Part shown: positions 17,019 through 24,357 of the stretch, piece after piece
Numbering within the stretch: the first letter of the stretch is position 1
Layout of the letters: every line of letters starts with the position of its first letter
Source: Clostridium facile
Lineage (GTDB): Bacteria; Bacillota; Clostridia; Oscillospirales; Ruminococcaceae
Direction of reading: 5' to 3'
NCBI RefSeq assembly: GCF_014297275.1
Contig: NZ_JACOQK010000001.1
Location: 1,984,001-2,048,000 of the forward strand
Length of the DNA: 64,000 nucleotides
Notes under the pieces: model-generated
Database searches by the model: none
What the model saw: only the letters and a program-made list of their open reading frames with translations
What the model was told of the DNA's origin: nothing
Translations under genes and position numbers: made by a program

Positions 17019-18349
17019 TTTTTTGTTTCCTCTTTCTCCGTTTCCAGTTGTTGCAGTTTTCTCAGTTTCTTTTTGCGGTTATAAATAACAACCACTATAC
17101 CGACAATCATCAAAACAGCAATTACAACTGCTATAATCCATTGAATTGACATTCCATCGGATTGTCCTTCACTTGATGATTGATAGTTTAGGTTATTTTG
17201 CTGGATATACGGATTAATTTGATGCTGAGTTGCCACCATAGCTAAAATAGCCTGTCCTGTAGAACGAACCGTACTTTCCTCACCTATTTGAACCGAGAAT
17301 CCTCCATCTGACCCTTGATACGCAAGCAAACGATCCATCAAGTTTTGATGATTCTGAGCAAACCTGGAGTCATTCACTGATATTCCCAAGGAATTCAACG
17401 CAATCATAACATAGCTCAAGTTCTCAGAATATGCTATTCCATCCTGTAAAAAATCGCCATCTTTATTTTGAGTATCCTGTAGATAGACAAGCCCTTTTCG
17501 GACAGCGTCACTCACTTCTTTTTGATCTACATAATTGGACAATGCCGTTAACACTGTAGCGGTATCCCGAATTTCAGAACCCGGCATTCCAAAAGAGCCA
17601 TCTTCGTTCTGGCTTTCCAACAACCAGTTCACTAGACGTTTTCGAGAATTTCTGGCGTTCCTTGACAAGCTATAATCATTGCTATCATATGCAATTAAAG
17701 CAAACGCCATGCTATAAACCCCTTCTGTTGGCAAATCAGGGTATTGGTATAATACTTGAATGAGGTCAAGACCTTGAAAGTCTTTTGGATTTAATCCACT
17801 AAATACCAGGCTTAAAATATCCTGCTCTAAAAGGAACGCCTGATGGTATTCCCCATTGCGCTCCACAATTTTCTGTTTCATTTTGGTAGCGGTAGCAACA
17901 TCCGTTGTGGTTCCACAAACTCCAGTTACAATTAAATAAGTTTCATCTTTCTCGTTTAAGCCCAGCCAAGTACTTGCTCGATTCAAGGCAGCGGTCATCT
18001 GGTCATCCCAATGAAAACCAGCTTCGTCCTGATTCTCGAACCCATCAAAACCTCCACTATTGGAAACAGGCTCCTTCTGGCTAGAAGAACGGTCTAGAAT
18101 AGAAGTTGTTGTCGAATTCTGAAAAGATTGTTGGCTAGAAGAAGCTACTGTGGAAGATAACTGGGAAGAACTAGATTCTAAAGAAGAACTGGTTTGCTCG
18201 GAAGAACTGCTGGATTCTATCGTAGATTCTGGCTGGGAAGAAGCCATGGAGGAGCTGGACTCAGAAGACTCTGTTTCCGCAAAAACAGGAGTAACAAAAC
18301 AAAAGAATAAGGCAAAAACAAGGCAGCATGCCAAACATCTTTTTATCAT
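17015..18349 (-). CDS. Secreted, membrane-anchored alpha/alpha-toroid (prenyltransferase/squalene-oxidase repeat) protein
   Basis: The protein has 444 residues: signal peptide 1-25 (ACCLVFALFFCFVTPVFA), a Ser/Glu-rich linker to about residue 105, a toroid-repeat domain to about 390, then a membrane helix (WIIAVVIAVLMIVGIVVVIY) and a basic tail. The repeats are visible as WLLESQNEDGSFGMPGS, YLQDTQNKDGDFLQDG and LLAYQGSDGGFSVQIG, which match the QxxDGSF-type motif of the terpene cyclase/prenyltransferase superfamily. No terpene-cyclase acid motif is seen, so it is probably a binding protein, perhaps for a cobalamin-like or other ligand. It is first in the gene run and overlaps comEC by 4 nt. 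Confidence 0.75.
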   Translation of the reverse strand: MIKRCLACCLVFALFFCFVTPVFAETESSESSSSMASSQPESTIESSSSSEQTSSSLESSSSQLSSTVASSSQQSFQNSTTTSILDRSSSQKEPVSNSGGFDGFENQDEAGFHWDDQMTAALNRASTWLGLNEKDETYLIVTGVCGTTTDVATATKMKQKIVERNGEYHQAFLLEQDILSLVFSGLNPKDFQGLDLIQVLYQYPDLPTEGVYSMAFALIAYDSNDYSLSRNARNSRKRLVNWLLESQNEDGSFGMPGSEIRDTATVLTALSNYVDQKEVSDAVRKGLVYLQDTQNKDGDFLQDGIAYSENLSYVMIALNSLGISVNDSRFAQNHQNLMDRLLAYQGSDGGFSVQIGEESTVRSTGQAILAMVATQHQINPYIQQNNLNYQSSSEGQSDGMSIQWIIAVVIAVLMIVGIVVVIYNRKKKLRKLQQLETEKEETKK

Positions 18350-18704
18350 TTCATCCCCCCCTTTGATTCATCATAATACCATACCAGTACGGCGAAAATG
18401 TCAATTTATCATTCATTTTTACAATGTTTCTGTTATAAAAACGATTTTTCTCCTTATTTTTATTATACAATATTTTTTTATTTTTTCTATAGATGGGCTC
18501 AAACAAACATGATATTTAGCTATTTGCATAAATTTAAACAAAAAAAATTTACTGTTTTATCATTACAGAACAAAACAATTGCTTATAATTTAGGACAAAA
18601 ATGATGTTGATATCCTCTTATACGAATAAAACAAATTAAACTTTTTGATAAGACGCATAAACAACAATTTGGATATATTTTTTAAATGGGAAACCAGTCG
18701 TAAA
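18350..18704. other. AT-rich intergenic region upstream of the comEC run
   Basis: About 350 bases between the toroid-protein gene and the terminator of the DUF5685 operon. It should hold the promoter of the long minus-strand run, but no clear -35/-10 pair could be settled. Short open frames here have no ribosome binding site. Confidence 0.4.
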
Positions 18705-18736
18705 AAAACATCGAAAGGCCTCCCTTTCGATGTTTT
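18705..18736 (-). terminator. Terminator of the DUF5685-DnaJ-membrane protein operon
   Basis: A 14-bp perfect stem, AAAACATCGAAAGG with its complement and a CCTC loop, is followed on the minus strand by a T run. It lies 2 nt past the stop codon of the membrane-protein gene. Confidence 0.88.
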
Positions 18737-18738
18737 GA

Positions 18739-19266
18739 TTATTTGAAAATGCGTTTAAAAATCTGTTTCCGGAACTTCTCTTGATACAATTGTACAAGCT
18801 GCGTAATTGCTAAATCGTAAATAAAAAATGTAATAATCACAAATACAAAACCGCCCGCCAATAGCCAGGGGTTAGTCTCAATATCTTCCATTCCGAACAG
18901 ATATACTACGGCTAAGTATCCCGCTACTGTTACAATACTAATTAAAAGTAGCTTACATAGGTATTCTACAATACGAGAAGGTATCTGCTCCAATACTGAT
19001 TTTAAAATTGGATAATACCCTAATAAAATAATATAAAACAGCGCTGCCTCTCGATCCGGTGAAATAAAAATGGAAAGGATGGATACGCCGATATAAACAA
19101 CCAACGCATATTTGCGCCCCAGTTCCATTACAATGAGTACCAATAATACCCCCGCAATTCCGGGCAAGGCAAACATGGCAAATGGAAAAATCCCCGTAAA
19201 AAACATCAATACTATGCTTAAAGCAGTTACCATACCACCTAAAGCAACTTTTTGGCTTAGTTTCAT
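18739..19266 (-). CDS. Small polytopic membrane protein (ECF S-component-like)
   Basis: The protein has 175 residues and five to six membrane helices. It begins LSQKVALGGMVTALSIVLMF, a start often seen in energy-coupling-factor substrate-binding subunits and related small membrane proteins. The core holds LPGIAGVLLVLIVMELGRKY and the tail is basic (EKFRKQIFKRIFK). No ATPase or ECF T-component is nearby, so a transport role is only a possibility. It is third in an operon with DUF5685 and DnaJ genes (31-nt gap), which hints at a membrane function for that module. Confidence 0.6.
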   Translation of the reverse strand: MKLSQKVALGGMVTALSIVLMFFTGIFPFAMFALPGIAGVLLVLIVMELGRKYALVVYIGVSILSIFISPDREAALFYIILLGYYPILKSVLEQIPSRIVEYLCKLLLISIVTVAGYLAVVYLFGMEDIETNPWLLAGGFVFVIITFFIYDLAITQLVQLYQEKFRKQIFKRIFK

Positions 19267-19297
19267 TACTCAATTCCCTCTCTTTTTCACAGATAGA

Positions 19298-20005
19298 TTA
19301 ACAGCAGGAAATCAAGTCGCCGCCCATACATTCACAACAACAGTCTGCACAGATTAAGCCACTACATAAATCACATCCACTGCATCCCCCCACATTATTT
19401 TGTGGGGTACGGTATTGACCATTTTGTGCGGAACCAAAATTTCCTTGGCGCTGCCAAGCCATACGGTTTAATGCTGCACGGTATTCCGCATTATTGGGAT
19501 CCATTCGGTTCGCAGTAGAAAAATAGTTGGTAGCGTCGTCAATCCATCCTCTGGAAAAAAACACTGTGCCTTTCAGAAAATACCATTCAGCAGTTCGACT
19601 CTCCGGCCCCATGCCATCTAACAGTTCTTCTGCCTCTACCATACGATTGTTTTGGATCATATTACGGATATCCGTAAATCCAGCTGAGGAATTGGTATTA
19701 TAGTTTGTATAGCCCCCAGGCTGTGCCTGTTCATAAGAATATGAAGAGTTATTGCCACCAGTTTCTGGGTTGTCAATTGTTATGGTTGGATTACTATTAT
19801 TCTTTGCCTGCGTTTTACGACGCTCATTCATAATAGAATCAAACGCATCCGTAGCTTCCTGTAATTTCTCTGATGCAAATTTTTTCATGTTAGAGTCATC
19901 ATAATTATCTGGATGGTATTTCCGTTGCATCACATTATAGGCTTGTTTTACTTGTTCATCTGTAGCGTTTTGACTAATTCCAAGAATCTGATATGGATCT
20001 GTCAT
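19298..20005 (-). CDS. J-domain protein with TPR-like middle and Cys-rich tail
   Basis: The protein has 235 residues. The J domain spans residues 1-65 with an intact HPD motif (DPYQILGISQNATDEQVKQA; KYHPDNYDD), so it should stimulate a DnaK. Residues 115-185 form TPR-like helices (RNMIQNNRMVEAEELLDGMG; FFSRGWIDDATNYFSTANRM). The last 30 residues hold ten cysteines (SGCDLCSGLICADCCCEC and a final CC), which suggests metal binding or acylation at a membrane. It is not a canonical DnaJ: the G/F region and zinc-finger repeats are missing. Its start overlaps the end of the DUF5685 gene by 32 nt, so translation is coupled. Confidence 0.82.
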   Translation of the reverse strand: MTDPYQILGISQNATDEQVKQAYNVMQRKYHPDNYDDSNMKKFASEKLQEATDAFDSIMNERRKTQAKNNSNPTITIDNPETGGNNSSYSYEQAQPGGYTNYNTNSSAGFTDIRNMIQNNRMVEAEELLDGMGPESRTAEWYFLKGTVFFSRGWIDDATNYFSTANRMDPNNAEYRAALNRMAWQRQGNFGSAQNGQYRTPQNNVGGCSGCDLCSGLICADCCCECMGGDLISCC

Positions 20006-20879
20006 TTTGTTTCTCCCTTTTTTGTAAAATTATCGTTCGAGTATCTTTTAACCCTAAATAAATAATATTATCTAAAATCGGCTTAAACCGCTTTATATCG
20101 AGCAATTCATAAGCAGCTGCTAATTGAGCAATTGTTAAATTGGTTACCTCCACGGCATACTGAATAATTTCCTTTTTTTGCTCTTCTGTTGGCTGCTTTG
20201 TGTGAAATTTTAAAAGATAAGGATTGTAATTACCTGTTTTGATATCATCTTCCAAATCATCCAAGGCGTCTATTAGATAAATATATTTTCCCAGCATATA
20301 GCCAACTTTTTGCAAGATGTATTTTTGTTTTTCATCTGTCCCCAACATTGCCGCAATCTTTCCAAGTGCAGTTGCGGTTGGGTCACTCGCCCTATCAATA
20401 CTGGTAACCATTTCCTGTTCCGCTTTCCATTGTTGCTCCATCATCGCTGCTACGGCCTCTTCCATCTCGGGTTGGCATTTTTTTGCTTTCCGATGAGTAA
20501 AGCTGACAACTGGTAAAGCTAAAGCATATTTTATTTTTCCCCAAAAACCACTGTCACGAATATTATCCTTTACTTTATAGTAGGCCATAATCATGGCGGT
20601 ATGGGCAGCAAATGACAAATCATCACAAGCGCACATACAATTCTTTTTCGTAAGTGGATGCGCAATACAAACCTGCCGTTTTAAACCATGGCACTGATCT
20701 TTTAAGGAAAGGGAAACCAATGCTAAAAAGGTCATGTCATAACTGAGCATCATTCTGGCAATGGGTCCATACAATCGCCCCATCTGCTTACAAAGCCCAC
20801 AATAAATCCCTTTATACCATTCAAATTCAGCAATTTTCAATTCAGGTTTATAAGGCTTTACATAACCAAACAAATACAT
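19974..20879 (-). CDS. DUF5685 family protein
   Basis: A protein of 301 residues matching the DUF5685 family as I recall it. It starts MYLFGYVKPYKPELKIAEFE and has a CGLCKQ pair near residue 28, then KKNCMCACDD near residue 80, giving a possible Cys-based metal site. An all-helical part follows, with DALDDLEDDIKTGNYNPY, an Asp-rich segment reminiscent of all-alpha prenyl-synthase-like folds. Function is unknown. It is the first gene of an operon with the J-domain protein and a small membrane protein. Confidence 0.7.
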   Translation of the reverse strand: MYLFGYVKPYKPELKIAEFEWYKGIYCGLCKQMGRLYGPIARMMLSYDMTFLALVSLSLKDQCHGLKRQVCIAHPLTKKNCMCACDDLSFAAHTAMIMAYYKVKDNIRDSGFWGKIKYALALPVVSFTHRKAKKCQPEMEEAVAAMMEQQWKAEQEMVTSIDRASDPTATALGKIAAMLGTDEKQKYILQKVGYMLGKYIYLIDALDDLEDDIKTGNYNPYLLKFHTKQPTEEQKKEIIQYAVEVTNLTIAQLAAAYELLDIKRFKPILDNIIYLGLKDTRTIILQKREKQNDRSISDSWN

Positions 20880-21132
20880 TCCCCAATTTCATTTCAGATT
20901 TCTTCTCTATATTCTACTCTAAAAAGGGCGTAAAGTGGTGAAAAAAGTGTAAAGATATCTTATCGGTTTATAAAAACAGGAAATTTTTTCATCAAAATGT
21001 GGATAGTGCTCAAATAAAGCCGATTGTTAAGCTGGAAACAATTTATTTTGAAAAGACAAAAACTCCTAACTGGATTCCATCTATAAAACTCTACGATAAA
21101 CCATAAGACAAAACAAAATCATTTCTTTTTAT

Positions 21133-22317
21133 TTACCATCTGGACTTTAAATCCGCAAATAACTGTTCCCAGTTCCATGTTCCGGAATAATAATTCTGTA
21201 TGGCTTGGTCAAATTTTTCTCCACACCATCCTATCGGAGCAGATCCTGCCCCACTGGGGATTATCTGTTTTAACCGGCATTTACTGTAAATCATCGAATC
21301 TACCTGGCAGGAAGCAGTATTGGTATAGGGAGAGAGTACACCGCTTTCTCGCAATAAATCCTGACCTTCGTCCGAAAAATACATCCAATTCAAAAAATCC
21401 AACAAACAATCCTTCTTGGCTCCTTCTGCTGGTTGATAAATGGCGAGGTAATCACACCCAATTACTAATTTATCCTGATCATCAATCAAGAAAGGAGCCA
21501 TGCAAAATAAATCTGGTTGCCCTACGTCGGATTTTTTCATTTTTTGCATGATGTCGCTTCCACCTAGATAAATAGCTGCGTTCTGGTTGGATAACATGGC
21601 AACGCTATCCATTCCGACATCGTTTTTTCCTACAAGTTCGGTAAACCATTGAAAGGATTCTGGCAAATGGAATTCGTGATTTGTTTCATCCAGCTGGGTG
21701 TAAGTAGCAAACAGGTCCTCAAAGTCCCCATCCCCACAAACAGGGCTAGACAAAGAGGTTTCCTCTTTTCTAGATTTTAATTCCCGCACAATGTCCTGCA
21801 ATCCTTTTAATGTTCCGATAGAATCGTGATTGATCTGCATATTGTCCAATAATTTCTGATTATATAAAATACCATATCCAACCAAATCCAATGGCAAAGC
21901 AAAGTAATTTTCCCCTATTGTAACCTGATTCATCAAACTGGATTCTACAGGGGATATCCATTCCTGATTGGACAAATTTTCAACGTCATCCTGCCAAAAA
22001 GATAAATCTGTTTTTCCACTGACCGAAAAAGCAGTTGGAATATTCCCCTCTTGGATACGGGACAATAACTCAGTATTATATTCAGCATTATCTGGCAGCC
22101 GGTCAATTTGTATCTGAACATTAGAATGAAGATTCTGATAAGCTTCTGCTGCGGTTTGCAGAAATTCCCCTTCTTCCCCTTTCAATACAATCTGAACTGT
22201 TACATCATTGGCAGGCAGATCAGCCTGTTTGCTTGGTAAAGAATAAGGCTGAACAGTACATCCTGTTAACAAACAACAGCTTACAATACAACTCATCCAT
22301 TTTACAATCCGTTTCAT
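21133..22317 (-). CDS. Extracellular solute-binding lipoprotein (ABC sugar-type, family 1)
   Basis: The protein has 394 residues. The N-terminus MKRIVKWMSCIVSCCLLTGC has a lipobox (LLTGC), so it is a lipoprotein. The mature part shows the family-1 pattern: VTVQIVLKGEEGEFLQTAAE, FALPLDLVGYGILYNQKLLD, AIYLGGSDIMQKM and LDFLNWMYFSDEGQDLLRES. Such proteins deliver sugars or oligosaccharides to ABC importers. No permease or ATPase gene is adjacent, so it is an orphan that must share a transporter encoded elsewhere or act in sensing. Substrate unknown. Confidence 0.85.
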   Translation of the reverse strand: MKRIVKWMSCIVSCCLLTGCTVQPYSLPSKQADLPANDVTVQIVLKGEEGEFLQTAAEAYQNLHSNVQIQIDRLPDNAEYNTELLSRIQEGNIPTAFSVSGKTDLSFWQDDVENLSNQEWISPVESSLMNQVTIGENYFALPLDLVGYGILYNQKLLDNMQINHDSIGTLKGLQDIVRELKSRKEETSLSSPVCGDGDFEDLFATYTQLDETNHEFHLPESFQWFTELVGKNDVGMDSVAMLSNQNAAIYLGGSDIMQKMKKSDVGQPDLFCMAPFLIDDQDKLVIGCDYLAIYQPAEGAKKDCLLDFLNWMYFSDEGQDLLRESGVLSPYTNTASCQVDSMIYSKCRLKQIIPSGAGSAPIGWCGEKFDQAIQNYYSGTWNWEQLFADLKSRW

Positions 22318-22741
22318 GATTTCACATCCTTACATTTTTTACCTATATTGTAGAACAACAGGGAACAAAAAAATGTAGTAATCACCAGATACCTTTTGAA
22401 ACCCTATTTTTCAACGAAATCAGATACCACTTTGCCTTTCTTTTAGGTTGTTCACTTTATTCAGTAAATATCCCAATTAAGGATGCAATTTATTTTTAAA
22501 TGGAATTGTGAATCATGCTTTATTTCTTCTGTATTACTTTTATGTGTTACAAGTACTTTTTAAATATAAAATTTCTCTATGAAAAGGATACAAAGCATTA
22601 TTTGCAAAAGCTTATCACTGGTAAATGTAAACCAATGTGGTCTTAATTACTAAATATCTATTTTAGTCACTCTATTCAAATATGCTACTTTTTTAAATAA
22701 AAAACAAATCTCAATCGTTCTAATTTTAATTTTTGCAAAAA
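22318..22741. other. AT-rich intergenic region between the solute-binding lipoprotein and gap
   Basis: About 425 bases without a supported gene. It should contain the promoter of the lipoprotein gene on the minus strand; none was convincingly placed. Confidence 0.4.
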
Positions 22742-22771
22742 AACAGCGGAGAGAATTTTCTCTCCGCTGTT
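22742..22771 (-). terminator. Terminator of gap
   Basis: Perfect 14-bp stem AACAGCGGAGAGAA with its complement, 2-nt loop, and a T run on the minus strand, 16 nt past the gap stop codon. Confidence 0.9.
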
Positions 22772-22787
22772 AAAGAACAAGTTCTAA

Positions 22788-23801
22788 TTATTTGTGGTCT
22801 ACACCATACATGTGTTGGATGAGCATCAACACTTTGTTGGAATAACCCCATTCGTTGTCGTACCAAGCAACCAGTTTAACGAAGTTGTCGGTCAAAGCAA
22901 TACCAGCTTTTGCATCGAAGATAGAAGTTCTTGGGTCAGACAGGAAGTCAGAAGAAACAACCATATCTTCAGTGTAGCCCAGGATGCCTTTCATTGTAGT
23001 TTCAGAAGCTTCTTTTACTGCTGCACAGATTTCTTCATAGGTAGCAGGTGTAGCCAGACGGCAAGTTAAGTCAACAACAGAAACATCCAAAGTAGGAACA
23101 CGCATGGACATACCTGTTAATTTGCCGTTTAATTCTGGGATAACTTTACCTACTGCTTTAGCAGCACCGGTAGAAGATGGGATGATGTTGCCAGCAGCAG
23201 CACGTCCACCTCTCCAGTCTTTTTTGGAAGGACCATCAACAGTTTTTTGGGTAGCTGTTGTGGAGTGAACAGTAGTCATCAAGCCTTCTACCATACCAAA
23301 TTTATCGTTGATAACTTTGGTTAAAGGAGCCAGACAGTTTGTTGTACAAGAAGCGTTGGAAACAACGTTCATATCGCTTGTGTATTTGTCGTTGTTTACA
23401 CCCATTACGAACATTGGAGCATCTTTAGATGGTGCGGAGATAACAACTTTTTTAGCGCCGCCTTTGAAGTGAGCAGAAGCTTTTTCTGTTGTTGTAAATA
23501 CACCAGTAGATTCAACAACGTATTCAGCGCCACATTCGCCCCAAGGAATTTCTTCTGGGTTCATGCAAGCGTATACGTTTACAGCTTGACCGTTTACAAC
23601 CAGTTTGCCGTCTTTTGCTTCAACTGTACCGTTGAATTGACCGTGCATTGTGTCGTATTTGGTCATGTAAACCATGTAATCCAAATCGATAAATGGATCG
23701 TTTACACCAACAATTTCAAATACATCTGGTTGAGCCATAGCAGCACGGAAAACCAGTCTTCCGATACGGCCAAAACCATTAATACCAACTTTAATAGCCA
23801 T
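22788..23801 (-). CDS. gap: Glyceraldehyde-3-phosphate dehydrogenase, type I
   Basis: The glycolytic enzyme that oxidises glyceraldehyde-3-phosphate with NAD+ and phosphate; 337 residues. The NAD-binding start is KVGINGFGRIGRLVFRAAM. The catalytic Cys is in SNASCTTNCLAP near residue 154, and His lies in TTVHSTTATQK. WRGGRAAAGNIIPSSTGAAK and WYDNEWGYS complete the family signature. It is monocistronic: promoter at 23834-23862, GGAGG ribosome binding site and strong terminator. Base composition is higher in GC than its surroundings, as expected for a highly expressed gene. Confidence 0.97.
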   Translation of the reverse strand: MAIKVGINGFGRIGRLVFRAAMAQPDVFEIVGVNDPFIDLDYMVYMTKYDTMHGQFNGTVEAKDGKLVVNGQAVNVYACMNPEEIPWGECGAEYVVESTGVFTTTEKASAHFKGGAKKVVISAPSKDAPMFVMGVNNDKYTSDMNVVSNASCTTNCLAPLTKVINDKFGMVEGLMTTVHSTTATQKTVDGPSKKDWRGGRAAAGNIIPSSTGAAKAVGKVIPELNGKLTGMSMRVPTLDVSVVDLTCRLATPATYEEICAAVKEASETTMKGILGYTEDMVVSSDFLSDPRTSIFDAKAGIALTDNFVKLVAWYDNEWGYSNKVLMLIQHMYGVDHK

Positions 23802-23833
23802 ATTAAATAACCTCCAAATAAGTTTATATACTT

Positions 23834-23862
23834 ATCATATACCAAAATTCAAAAATATACAA
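23834..23862 (-). promoter_or_regulatory. Probable gap promoter
   Basis: On the minus strand TTGTAT, a 17-bp spacer and TATGAT lie about 35 nt upstream of the gap start codon. This places the hairpin at 23964-23999 outside the gap transcript. Confidence 0.6.
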
Positions 23863-23963
23863 GAGTTTGACAACATTTTAACAGAATTTTTTTGGAAAAT
23901 TTTTTTATCAGAATAACGTCAGAAATATGAACAATCACGAATTTTTCTTTTTTAACAAAAAAA

Positions 23964-23999
23964 TAGTGGTAAAAACCAGCCTTATTGCAATTACCACTA
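23964..23999 (-). terminator. Terminator of an unassigned minus-strand transcript
   Basis: The 9-bp stem TAGTGGTAA/TTACCACTA with an 18-nt loop is followed on the minus strand by TTTTTTT. It lies upstream of the gap promoter, so it must end another transcript, most simply that of the 41-codon frame at 24040-24165. Confidence 0.65.
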
Positions 24000-24039
24000 C
24001 AAAATAAGCCATAAAATAATTTTTTCTATTCTATTGATT

Positions 24040-24165
24040 TTATGCCAGTAGTTCTGTAAAAACAACGCAAAATGATTTATCATTTTTTAGGCCCACAATC
24101 ATTTTGAACCATCTGGCGGAATCTACCAACACTTTTTCATACATGCCGCTTGAAAAATGGAACAT
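24040..24165 (-). CDS. Possible 41-residue small protein
   Basis: An open frame of 41 codons (begins MFHFSSGMYEKVLVDSARWF, ends CVVFTELLA) lies 40 nt upstream of a good minus-strand terminator. Codons are varied and not simply AT-driven, and the frame is in an otherwise empty divergent interval. Against it, no Shine-Dalgarno sequence precedes the first or second ATG. It could be a leaderless small protein, a decayed gene or a non-coding RNA with a chance frame. I recognise no relative. Confidence 0.3.
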   Translation of the reverse strand: MFHFSSGMYEKVLVDSARWFKMIVGLKNDKSFCVVFTELLA

Positions 24166-24186
24166 ATTATTTTCAGCAATTATTTT

Positions 24187-24239
24187 TTGTTATAGTTGCA
24201 ATACTGTTCTACAAACATGACAGTTTCTTACTATAACAA
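24187..24239. promoter_or_regulatory. Interrupted dyad upstream of the kinase-like gene
   Basis: TTGTTATAGT and ACTATAACAA are 10-bp perfect arms, with a nested ACTGT/ACAGT pair inside. The element lies 40 nt upstream of the kinase promoter and 20 nt upstream of the small minus-strand frame. It could be an operator for divergent control or a folded RNA element. Confidence 0.45.
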
Positions 24240-24279
24240 TTGTTCACAGTGCTATTTTTACTTTTTGTTCATCCTTCCC

Positions 24280-24308
24280 TTTACTTTTGATTTTACTCTC
24301 GCTATAAT
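24280..24308 (+). promoter_or_regulatory. Promoter of the histidine-kinase-like gene
   Basis: TTTACT, a 17-bp spacer and a perfect TATAAT, 50 nt upstream of the start codon. Confidence 0.7.
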
Positions 24309-24357
24309 TAAAAGTGACTTGTTTCGACAAAATACGACAAAGGAGAGTTACACAATT

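Noticed and set aside
18398..18604. A 68-codon plus-strand frame in the gap before the toroid-protein gene
   Set aside because: No ribosome binding site; the residues (Phe, Tyr, Lys) are those expected from AT-rich non-coding DNA.
24196..24357. 54-codon N-terminal extension of the kinase-like protein
   Set aside because: It would cross the TATAAT promoter, and the ATG at 24358 has its own AGGAG.
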